Positions 1 to 10,040 of a stretch of DNA of 64,000 nt are shown in pieces. The notes beneath the pieces are model-generated. The model saw only the letters and a program-made list of their open reading frames with translations. It ran no database searches and was not told the origin of the DNA. The stretch spans positions 582,643,158 to 582,707,157 of the forward strand of contig CM054057.1 in NCBI GenBank assembly GCA_028641055.1, given 5' to 3'. The position numbers and the translations under genes were made by a program. This DNA comes from Alopecurus myosuroides (lineage: Eukaryota > Streptophyta > Magnoliopsida > Poales > Poaceae). Position 1 is the stretch's first letter. The number at the start of each line of letters is the position of its first letter.

Positions 1-1
1 T

Positions 2-1063
2 CTCTTCCGTAGAAGGTACCGAATGCGCCGTTCTCTCTTTGTGAAGATTGTGACGGATTGTGAGGCGGCCTCCTCATATTTCAAGCGTCGTAGATCCGCG
101 CCGGTATCATGGGTTTAGTGCATACCAAAAGATATCGGCGGCAATGCGGGTACTCGCATATGGCGTACCCGCGGACTACACGGATGAGTATCTTCGCATT
201 GGGCAAGATACAACCACCGAGTCCGTCCGTAGATTTGCTAAGTTGGTCATTGGGTTGTATGGAGAGCAGTATCTTCGAGCACCAAACGAGGAAGATACAA
301 AAAGATTGATGGAAACCAATGAAAAAAGGGGATGGCCGGGATGCTAGGTAGCCTAGATTGCATGCATTGGACATGGAAAAATTGCCCAAAGGCATGGCAC
401 GGCATGTATTGCGGTAAAAGCCGTGATGCTACCATTGTGCTTGAGGCCGTGGCATCGGAGGACTTATGGATTTGGCATGCATTTTTTGGGTTGCCCGGAA
501 CACTCAATGATATAAATGTGCTCAATAGATCTCCATTGTTCAAAAGATTAATAACCGGGGATGCTCCAACTTGCAACTACAAAGTCATGAACAATGAGTA
601 CTCAATGGGTTACTATCTCACCGATGGCATTTATCCCGAATGGGCAACTCTTGTGAAGTCCATCAAAGAGAAAAATGGGGTGCCCTTAACCAGAAAAGAG
701 GCTCATTTCACAAGAGCACAAGAGGCAGCCCGAAAGGATATTGAGAGAGCGTTCGGTGTCTTGCAAGCAAGGTTTGCCATAGTTCGGGGTCCGGCTCGGT
801 TTTGGGACAAGAAAACCTTGGTTGATATCATGAAGTGTTGTGTGATTCTACACAACATGATACTAGAGGATGAGAGAGGCTTAAACTTGCCTTGTTTCTA
901 TGACAATGTTGGCACCCGTGTGCAACCGGAAAGAAATCCTTCTCGTGTGCAATCTTTTCTTCAAGCACATCGTGACATTGAAGATGCAGCCACTCATGGT
1001 CGGCTCCGTGATGATCTAGTAGAGCACCAGTGGCAGTTGGATGGACAGCGCCGCGGCGCATGA
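2..1063 (+). pseudogene. PIF/Harbinger transposase (DDE_Tnp_4 / HARBI1-like), frameshifted
   Basis: This is a transposase that would cut and rejoin element ends in the nucleus. The reading begins before the window (FRRRYRMRRSLF-like residues at 5-40), changes frame near 85-115, and changes again near 340 (one base missing inside the GWPGML motif). The three catalytic acidic positions are visible: Asp in GSLDCMHW (about 350-373), Asp in PGTLNDINVL (about 498-527) and Glu in ARKDIERAFGVLQ (about 727-765). The C-terminus ends at TGA 1061-1063. Families of this type usually pair with a separate Myb-like ORF, which is not in this window. The frameshifts make it non-functional as read, but loss is recent enough that the domain is easily recognised. 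Confidence 0.85.
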
Positions 1064-1280
1064 TTTATCTTTGTTCTATTTCATTCGAACAATTATTGTT
1101 GTGTTGTAAGAATTTGAATAATTTTTTTTTATGTGCTAGCAAGTACTATTTGGTGTTGTAATAATAACTTGAATGATTATTTGTTTTATGTGAAATGTGA
1201 TGATTTTTTGTGATATGTGAAATGATGATATGTGAGGAAAAATGTTTATATGTGGATGACAGTTTTAGGGGTTGGGGTTG

Positions 1281-1368
1281 AGGCAAAGACTAGAACCCTC
1301 AAACCCAACCCTTAAAACAGAATATTCTGTTTTAAGGGTTGGGTTTAAGGGTTCTAGTCTTTGCCCCT
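1281..1368. repeat. Near-perfect 40-bp inverted repeat (hairpin) in Harbinger 3' region
   Basis: The left arm at 1281-1320 and the right arm at 1327-1368 are reverse complements with one mismatch, around a 6-bp centre AATATT. Weaker complementarity continues outward to about 1261 and 1384. It lies between the transposase stop and the right element end. Confidence 0.85.
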
Positions 1369-2305
1369 GTTTTTCAACCCGTAAAAGTGCACGAAAAGTG
1401 GCATTCTCAACCCTTAAAACTGCTATAAGGGTTTAGGGGTTTAGGGGTACTACTAGACATGCTCTAAGAACCTTACAAGACCCCGCCACCAAAATATTGT
1501 AGCTTTGGTTGGTTATTGCAATGACATTCGGGAAGAACATGTAATGTACAAAGAAGAACCGGTTATTGCTCAGGAGATGCATAGGGTGCTCTGCTCGGAG
1601 TATACGTCTAATGGAAGTCTTGAAAGTCTTATCTCTGGTAATGTCGGTGATCTCCTTGTTATGGCTAGCCTGTTAAGGTATCATTCATACAGTTTACATC
1701 TCAAGAATTCTCATTATTTGGTGCTGCAGATGAATGTGATAGATATGATTGGCACAAAGGATATCAAATAATTAAGGGGGTTTGGCTGGGTTTGAAATAC
1801 CTCCACGATGAATTAAAACCGCCTATGTACCATTGGGATTTAAAGCCAGCCAATATATTGCTGGATGACAATATGGTTCCCCGAATTGCAGATTTTGGGA
1901 TGTCAAGGCTCTTCAGCGATGAACAAACACAATCGCCCCAAAGTTTATTTAGAAACCTGTAAGCCTAACTCTCCATTATATATATATTTCGATTGAATGC
2001 ACATTAGCAATAACATATATATGATTATTCATGCAGTGCGTACTCACCACCGGAATTCATATATAGCCGTAAAATCGGATGCACTAACCAGCGAGAAAAA
2101 GCCTAGCGCTTAACTCGTCCGGTGCGGGTCTATTTCTCCCTTCCCACGAAACAGGCTTTTCGCCCCGCTTTATAAATAAAGCAACACACAGTCATACAAG
2201 CAAAGTAGCAACAACGAAAATAAAAGATAGTCTGCTGGGGTCACAGCACAACACGACCCAACGAAACAAAGTCGCGACGCAGCGCAACGATACTAAATAG
2301 CAGCG

Positions 2306-5300
2306 TCAGATGGCTGTAGATAGGCGGCGAGCCGCCAACACGAGAGCCTGAATCATGCCATCAAGCCGCTCCTTGTCCCGCTGTCTGCAGAGAGGGTGCC
2401 ACTGCTGCAAAAATGCCATGAATTTAAACACAGAGTCAGAAGCACGCCTCAAGAAAACACGCTCGATAACCATTTTGTTACGAATAGTCCATAAGGTCCA
2501 GGTCATTGCAGCGAATATAAGCCAGAAGAGGCGCCTCCTCCTCCCGTTACGATTCGCCTGCACTTCCAGGAACTCGGCGAGGTCTAGGGCCCGCCACTCG
2601 GGTCCCAGCGCCTCCGCTACGAAGCTCCACAGGAAACGAGCTGCGGGCAAGAGAAAAGAATGTGGGTCCCCGTCTCTGGGACCGCACAGAGGGGGCAAGT
2701 CCCATCCCCAGGGCCAAAGCGCTTGGCCACCTCCACCCCCGAAGGAAGGCGGTCGCGCAGTAGTTGCCAGGTGAAGATCCTAATCTTCAAGGGATTGGCG
2801 CCTTCCAAAGATGGGAAGCCCAAGGAAGCGTCGGCCCTCTAAAAAGGGCCCGGTATGCAGATCCCACCGTAAAGATCTTTGAGGATGAAAGCTCCCACGA
2901 AACCGTATCCGGGTGACCTCCTAAAGACTGCGGAAGAGCTGCCTGCAATGCTTCCCAACTAGCGGCCTCCACCGGGCCGAATGTTCGACGGAAGCCAATA
3001 TGCCATTGACCCTGTAGGACCGCCCCGGCCACCAATCCCCGGATCTGAACAGATAGCGAACAGCTCCGGGAATTCATGTCGTAAGGGGCGAGGGCCAAGC
3101 CACTGATCCAGCCAAAAGAGGGTCCCTCTTCCGTCGCCTACGGAGAATGATGCCCCTAGCCGGATCTCGTGTTTGATGGATTGGAGGGCCCGCCAGAACT
3201 GTGAGCCCTCCTTCTGCTCACACGCTAATAAGGGCAGCCTCTTAGGTATTTCGCCTCTAAAAGCTGTAGCCATAGGCCCCCCTCGCCTCTCATGATCCGC
3301 CACGCCCATTTAAGCAGCAAGGCTTTGTTCATGTGGCGGGAAGCTAGGATCCCTATGCCCCCAAGCTCCTTGGGGGCGCAGATGTCCGCCCATTTCACCA
3401 TGTGGTATTTCTGGTGTCCCGTAGCGTCTTGCCAGAAGAAGCGGGACAATTCCTTATCAAACTTTGCGTGGACGCCCTCCGCAAAAGGTAGACCCCCATC
3501 ATATACATGGGGAGACTAGTTAGACACGAATCGATCAGTATAGTTTTGCTCCCCTTGAAGGTGAACCTCCCTTGCCAAGGTTCAGCTCTAGTTTTGACCC
3601 GCTCGACTAGTGGGTCAAGATCCTTAATGAGGATCCTAGAGTCCTAATCGGCATTCCCAGATAGGTGACTGGGAATTGCGCCAAGCGACAATTAAGGTTA
3701 TCAGCAATCCGTTGTTGTTCCTCCATGGTGTATCCAATGATCATGACTTCACTCTTATCGAAGTTGATCTTAAGGCCAGACATGGCCTCGAAACACAGGA
3801 GGAGGAACTTCAAGTTGATGATGTCAAGGTCAGCTCCCTCAACCATGATCATGGTGTCATCCGCATATTGGAGATGGGTGACACCTCCCCCCGGGATCAA
3901 ATGTCCAACCACACCCGAGATGTAGCCAGAGGTCTTAGCTCGCTCCAAGACCTCTGCGAGAGCATCAACTGCCGCATTAAAAAGTAGGGGAGAAATCGGA
4001 TCCCCTTGCCTAACCCCACAAGTAGGTCTAAAGTAGGGGCCAACTTCCCCATTAATATTAATAGCGGTATTTCCGCTCATGACCAATTGCATAATCCAGC
4101 AAATCATCCGGTCATCTATCCCTCTTCTTTTCAACACTAGCCGCAGAAAGTCCCAGTCCAAGCGATCATACGCCTTCTGGAAATCCAGCTTCAAAAACAC
4201 GCCCTTATGGCCACGTGTCTTCACTTCATGGATTATTTCATGAAGCGCAAGGATACCGTCATGGATATACCGGCCTTTCAGAAAGGCGAATTGGTACGGG
4301 TGAGTGAGACGTTCCAGGACAGGAGCCAGTCTTGAGGCACAAACTTTGGCGAAGATCCGATAGAGGACGTTTAGGACTGTAATCTGTCGAAACTGGCGGA
4401 TATCCGAGGCCCCCACTACCTTGGGGATCAGGGTAATCACACCAAAATTAAGTCTCGTCAAGACCAGGGTTCCAATGTAAAATTCCTAGAACATTGGCAT
4501 GATAACCGACTTGATATTCTCCCAGAATTTCTGGAAGAAGGTAACAGGAAGGCCGTCCGGCCCAGGGGCCGAATTGGCCTTCATCTCCCTAACCGCGCGA
4601 GCCACCTCCTCCTCCACAAAAGGGGTAGTCAGTGTCGCGTTTTCGGCCTCTGAAACCCGAGCCCGCTCTGGCCATAGGTCAGCTGCCAGCGATATCCCTG
4701 TGCGGGGTCCCGCTGTAAATAACTCCTTGTAAAAGGAGTATATATGGGAGGAGATCTCTCTAGGCTCCTCCAAGAGTCGATCACCCTCCCATAGGCATGG
4801 GATCGAGCACTTCCTACGACGCCCATTGGCGATGGCATGGAAATATGCCGTATTCGCCTCCCCCCTAAGTATCCAGTTCTGGCGACTCCGTTGTCGCCAG
4901 AAAATTTCCTCCCCCTTGTAGATATCCATGAGGGAATCCTCCAGGGCATACCGCTGCATCCACTCCTCAGCGGTAAGACCCACAGCGTCCGACAGACGGT
5001 CAAGGGACTGGATCTCCTCCAGGAGAGAAGCCTTCCTCTTCTTTACTTCCGCCCCCAAATTAGCCCCCCAGCCTCGCATGAATTTGCGCGACATCTGTGC
5101 GCAGTGGTGCCACACATCTACCGCGTTAAACAAGCGGGGCGGGTGGGCTGCCGCGTCCGCCCATTTTGCTCGGACCGCTTCCACAAAACCTGGTTTCTCC
5201 AACCAGAAGTTCTCAAAGTGGAAGCGGTTCAGCCGCGGGGGTACAACCCCGCCAGACGAAAGAAGGAGCGGGGTGTGATCCGACCCAACCCTAGTTAGCG

Positions 5301-5430
5301 CGCGCAGGGAACACAGTGGAAAGGCAACCTCCCAATCCACCGATACCAGGACCCGATCCAGCACGCTCCGGATCGGATCCACCCGGTTGTTGGTCCAAGT
5401 GCTCCCTTCAGGTCCTGTACACCTGTAAAA
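2306..5430 (-). pseudogene. LINE 1 ORF2: endonuclease end, reverse transcriptase, zf-RVT
   Basis: Read on the minus strand, the order is the endonuclease tail with the SDHTP motif (about 5280), a linker, the reverse transcriptase (about 4600-3700) with GPDG, LRQGDP-type (VRQGDPISPLLF) and the catalytic YADD motif at about 3870, then a C-terminal zinc finger CPLCAVPETGTHILFSC at about 2660-2710. Breaks include a frame change near 5380, stops near 4475 and 3605, and several changes between 3600 and 2700. The endonuclease N-terminal half is absent. It would nick target DNA and copy the RNA by target-primed reverse transcription, but the frame is broken. Confidence 0.8.
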
Positions 5431-5698
5431 AGGAAAGGAGATAAGTTGTTTCTCTTTAGAAAGCTAAGTAAGGCCATGGCACTTCACGTAAAGAGAAGCT
5501 TTGTCTGAGCTGAGAAACGCTCTGGCTAAACACCTTCCTCCGAGCAAACGCATACCTATTCATTCGTGTGGCTTAAGAAACAGGAAAAGCACGACCAATT
5601 GGGGTGGGGTAGGCACGGCAGCTTCTCAGAGCCGAGGAAACGGATGCGCGAAAGCCGATGGGGACTTACCTATAACGTCATCATCAAGGACGATGGGG
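5431..5698. other. Unassigned ~270-bp block between LINE 1 and kinase
   Basis: LINE homology stops inside the endonuclease domain near 5430, and kinase homology restarts at about 5699. The block between fits neither. It is near 50% GC, non-repetitive and without a convincing ORF. Candidates are filler DNA joined during a template jump or an organelle-derived piece. I cannot decide from sequence alone. Confidence 0.5.
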
Positions 5699-6299
5699 AT
5701 CTCAAATAAGTTTGACATATTCAGCTTGGGTCTTATATAATGATAAAGATAATGACAAGACGTTCAGGCTACTCCAATAGCGATGAAATGTCTTCCCAAG
5801 AATTCATTAACCTTGTAAGAATTGTTTTCCTTTACTGAGATCACGTGTAATTATTTCACAACCCATAAGTAACATTGTTATTTTAGTATTATTACAATTA
5901 TTTGTGCTCTAAATCGACAGGTGCAAAAAAACTAGACGAGTAGGCTAAATGGAAGGTCAAATCTGAGGAAGGCATATTTCGAGCAAGTAAAGATCTGCAT
6001 TGAAATAGCTTTAAGTTGTGTGCAGAATGATCGAAATAAAAGGCCAACTACAGAGGACGTTGTTGATATGCTGAATGAGACAGAGACAACTATACGTGAT
6101 GTTCTTCATGGCCATCATGTTTCTTACTTTCATGAGTCATAGTATAATTTAAACAAGTTTAATCATAGGAGGTACAATTACAGTACCGTGCAAAGACTCA
6201 GTCTCTTTAAGATTTCTCGTGATGTTGTGTTCAGTGAAGGTGTTTTCTCGCCTTGCTTCATTTCATCCCAATGGACGTGGAGTCCCAAAGTTTAGGAAT

Positions 6300-9200
6300 A
6301 TGATTGAGGCGACTGAGGCGGCGATCGACGGGGCGACCGACGGAGTGCCGCCGGGGCATCCGCTAGTAGGGACTACGTCGGCCACGACGCTAGCGCCTGC
6401 ATCTCTGCGTTCCTCGACGCCGCCAGGAGGCCGTTTTTGGTGCCTTTCTCCAGACGACTCCGACGGGGAAGATGTTTCTTCGAAGGGTAAGGAGAGTTCA
6501 ATTCAAAAATGCGCTCGTTATCTTCTTGATTGCAGGACTCCAGAACAAGATTCTACTCGCGATCTTCGCTCGGAGGGGAGGAAATCGCAGAAGATGGCTA
6601 ACCGAAGGTTGAAGACAGTGGCACAACGGGAATTCCTATCCTTTCATTTACCGGTTTCTCCAAAGCGATTCAGGGTTCCTAAGCTTCCAATTATGGAACC
6701 ATCTTCTTTTGTGGAAGAGAGTTTCATCGAGAGTGAGTGGACCACGGTGAGACATAGACGATCGCCGGGGACTTCTGCCGCTCGTCGGAGATCCGATATC
6801 AGCGGTACCGAAAATTCAAACGGGCAGTTACCTGGGAACTCGGGCCTTCGGAGGGCTAACGGGTTACAGGGGGCTGTCAGGCCTTTCGTGGGCCAGGGTC
6901 CAATTAATCTGCGGACTGATTATTATGGTTGTCGACCAGGCAACGCGTTAGGGTTGCGATCTCTGTTGAGGGTTTTTGGTCGAGGGCTGAACAGCAGCCG
7001 CCGTCGACCATGGCTTACAGAGGCGATGGGCGAGGCAATGGTTACAACCAGGGTGGGTTCAACAATTGGAACAATCAAGGGATATAATCAAGAGGGTTCT
7101 AACTCCAATTTCAATGGTGGTTTTTCCACGTATGAGGAAGGGGGCCCTAGCGGTACTGCGGCTGGTTCTTTTGATCAGGAGCTCAATTCAACGCGGGAAA
7201 CGGATTCCTAATCGGTACCGAGGAGGTTCTATGCTGGTCGAGGTCGACGGCCCTTTGAGGGGCGAGGCCGTGGGGATCCCAATGCTTTTGTGGCGGGAGG
7301 AATTCAGGGACTGGTTTTAATCAGAGTCAGGGGGCTATCAGAATCAATCTCGTTACAATGGATACGATCATAGGGGAGTCCGTGGAAGATATGGAGATAA
7401 TCGATCTTCTGGCAGGGGTGTGTAATTCCAAATTCGAGCGGTGTTGCACCAACGTCGATACCGGTGCAGGGAGGTGGTGCGGTGCCACAGGCTGTCTCGG
7501 GACCATCTGCTGTTTCTGCTCAGCAGCCGGTGCCCGTACCGATTCCAGCTGCAGCTGCAGCTCAGGTGCCCACACCGGCTTCTATTCCGAGTGTACCAAC
7601 GGTGGTGCCAATGGTGGTTTCTGAACCAGTGACTGCAAATCCGGTGGTACGTCCTGAGAGTGGGAATACGGTTATCTCGGCAACAACTCTTGCTAATGCT
7701 CTTGCAACTGCAGCTCCTAGGAAAACAAAAAAATGTTATCGCTGTGGGCTTGCTGGCCATAGATCTAAATCATGTACTGTTGCTATGTGTCAGTTGTGTG
7801 AAGGTCCAGATCACGGGGATAGACGGTGTCATTTGTTGACAGCCCCTAAACCCAAGATTCTAGTATATGGCTATGGGCATGAGGAGTTGATCATTTTTAA
7901 ATTTCCTTGCACGGAGACTTACAAGCCAAAAATGGAGAATCATAGATTGGCTTCCATAGTTGTTTCGGGGGGAGAATTAACCATCCCGGGGATTTTTCGT
8001 CAGCTGCAGCGTTTGGTGCCTACAGAAAATTTTGTATGGAATGTTATTCGTATGGGCCACAATATCTTTCAAGTTGAGTTTCCAAACAGCACAGAATTGG
8101 AGAGATTGAAGATTTTTGGGAGATGCATTATACCTAATAGCTCTTGCGAAATTACCATTGATAGTTGGACTAAAGAACCAGAACCTGCAGATGCTCTACC
8201 AGAGGTATGGCTGCGAGTTGAGGGTATTCCTAGTCCACATATTGGTGATTACCTAGCTCTTTGGGCAGTGGGGGACATGTTTGGTATGACTAAAGAAATT
8301 GATATGCCATTTACTAGGAAACACGGAATTTTACGTATTCGTATAGGTTGTATTAACCATCGCAAGATACCTCATCGTTTCCAGATGTTTATCAAGGATG
8401 GCTTTTATAGTCTCTCTTTTGAGGTGGAGGAAAATGTACCCCTCCCTATTGATGATGTGGACATGGAGGGTGATGAAGGGGATGATGGGAGTGATGATGA
8501 CTCTGATGGACTTGGTGATGACTTCCAAGATAAAGTGAATGAACTAACAGGCAAAGTTACAAAAACTCCATCTGATCCGAAAACCAACATTACCTCCAAT
8601 GCTGATCAGGGTGGAAGTGGTAAGAAGCCTATGAATTCTAATGTGAAACTGGGGTTAGTTTTCTCACCTGCAGTACGTCAATCTTTTGATCGTGCTAGGA
8701 AGGAGGTGGCTGATTTATTCTGTTCTAGAAAAGTGGCTGATGATGAGGTAGTGGCTAAAAATGATTGTGGTAATTTTGCTTGTCCTTCTGTTTCGGCAAT
8801 GGTGGAGGATGATGGGATCTCGAAGCTCACGGCAGAAATAATCGCTGCGGCAGAGCCTGTTGTACTCGCGGCAGAAGTTTCTGCGGTACCGAACCCCACG
8901 GCAGAGTTCTTGACAGCGGCAGCCGATATCGCACCCGCGGCAGCAATTTCCGATGCTTTTGCTACCGCGGCAGAGGTCGCTGCTTCTGCGTTGTGCTGCT
9001 CTCGTGCGGTTCCATCTTCCACGGCCTTTGTGGCTGCAGCCAGTACGTCCTCACCGTCGTCTTCCAAGGGATGTGTTCGGTCAGATGGAAAGGTAGCAGA
9101 GTTTTCGTCTACAGGGGTTTTAGTTGATGTATTGGAGGCTCGGTATTCTATCAATAATTCTATTCGAAATGGTTTAGTGCCACTTTCAAATGGTATGTGT

Positions 9201-10040
9201 TCTTCGGTTACATCTTCTTTGGAACCCGTTAATATTAATTCTCTGGCTACTTCTGTTAATCTTAGCAGTACTCCTATAGGTGGGATGCAAGGCTCGGTTT
9301 TTCTTAACGATTTTGATGCATGTGTTTCGGTTGGAGCAGGAAGTACATGTGTGCAAGCTGGGATTCGTTCCCCTCATGGTGTATCTTCTTCAGCCAAACA
9401 GGTGGCTGTTTTCAGTAGCCCGACCACTCCGTTCCCATCATTTCCTCTGGCTGGTTTTGGTACCCCAAAGATAGATGGCTCAAGGAAGGTGATTGAGGAA
9501 TTTGGAGGTATTCTTGACGCTGCTACTTCGGGTGTGCGTTCAAGTGGTCGTATTCGGGCTCAACCTAATGCGGATGACACACAATTGGAAAGGGCGATGT
9601 CGCTCGCTGCCAGGAGGGACTCGGGGGCAGGTATGAAGTCTTCCAGTTCCTCTAAGAATTTTTCTATTTTGTCTTTCTCCGACTCTGAGATTATTGATAG
9701 AGCTGCTAGCCTAGGAGTTTCTTTGGGAGATTCTAGTGCTTCTAAGTTGGAGTCTGCTAAGTTAATTAAAGATGGTGATCTGCATAGGACCTTGTCTCTA
9801 CTTCATAATAATTTGGATAATAATCATGATCCTCAGCCTCGTAGTTTAATTCTAAATAAAATTGCTAGTCTCACTGAAGATTTAGTGGAAGATGAGTGCT
9901 TTCCTACTTCTGTTTCTCCAATTGATTTAGTGGTTGATTGTGAGAAAGTTAAGAAGGGTAGGAAAAGGAAGGATTACTCTGTATCTAACAAGCGAAGAAG
10001 TGTAAGAATTAATCGATTAATTAATAAACAAGATGCATAA
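6300..10040 (+). pseudogene. LINE 2 ORF1 (gag-like nucleic-acid-binding protein)
   Basis: ORF1 proteins coat LINE RNA. The first part (6300-7211) is an uninterrupted reading frame ending in a Gly/Asn-rich tract. Frame changes fall between about 7190 and 7464. The remaining frame to the TAA at 10038-10040 is about 850 codons. It shows two zinc knuckles, CYRCGLAGHRSKSC and CQLCEGPDHGDRRC (7735-7833), then a DUF4283-like core region with PEVWLRVEGIPSP (about 8200-8235), an Asp-rich acidic stretch (8455-8530), an Ala-rich region (about 8820-9050), and a basic C-terminus (KKGRKRK). I chose ATG 6300 because it starts the acidic Ala/Glu-rich N-terminus typical of these ORFs; an earlier in-frame start at 6219 lies in kinase flank. 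Confidence 0.7.

Larger units (their letters stand above)
1..1464 (+). mobile_element. PIF/Harbinger DNA transposon, 3' part
   Basis: The element carries a decayed PIF-type DDE transposase and ends in a terminal sequence whose reverse complement reads GAGCATGTCTAGTAG. It is followed by TAA at 1465-1467, the 3-bp target usual for PIF/Harbinger. The left end lies outside the window, so the second copy of the target duplication cannot be seen. The sequence after the end (from 1468) is kinase coding sequence, so the element landed inside a kinase exon. From 1064 to 1464 there is no gene, only an AT-rich 3' region with a strong hairpin. Confidence 0.8.
2076..5698 (-). mobile_element. LINE retrotransposon 1, antisense, 5'-truncated
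   Basis: This insert interrupts kinase exon 3. Comparison with copy 2 places the junctions at 2075/2076 and about 5698. Only ATC is shared by both sides, far shorter than a usual LINE target duplication. The minus strand carries the end of an endonuclease domain, a reverse transcriptase and a zf-RVT finger. No oligo-A tail is visible at the 3' end (low coordinates). The 3' untranslated part is about 2076-2300. Confidence 0.7.
1468..6240 (+). pseudogene. Receptor-like kinase fragment, copy 1, split by a LINE
   Basis: This is a Ser/Thr kinase domain fragment similar to the copy at 18604-19740. Remaining exons are 1468-1637 (RHQNIVALVGYC), 1730-1958 (HWDLKPANILLD catalytic loop, DFG as ADFGMSRLF), 2037-2075 (YSPPEF), then after the LINE 5697-5820 and about 5921-6140 (C-lobe, RPTTEDVVDMLNE). 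The catalytic loop has Trp where RD kinases have Arg, so it is a non-RD type. Lesions are loss of the N-lobe to the Harbinger insertion, the LINE insertion after Lys-Ile of exon 3, extra bases at about 5738 that give stops, and a stop near 5935. Homology with copy 2 continues in the 3' flank to about 6240. Confidence 0.8.

Noticed and set aside
2076..2110. GCACTAACCAGCGAG at the left end of the LINE 1 insert as a CACTA terminus (with a 3-bp target ATC)
   Set aside because: The right end (GATGGGG at 5698) has no matching inverted terminus and the content is a LINE.
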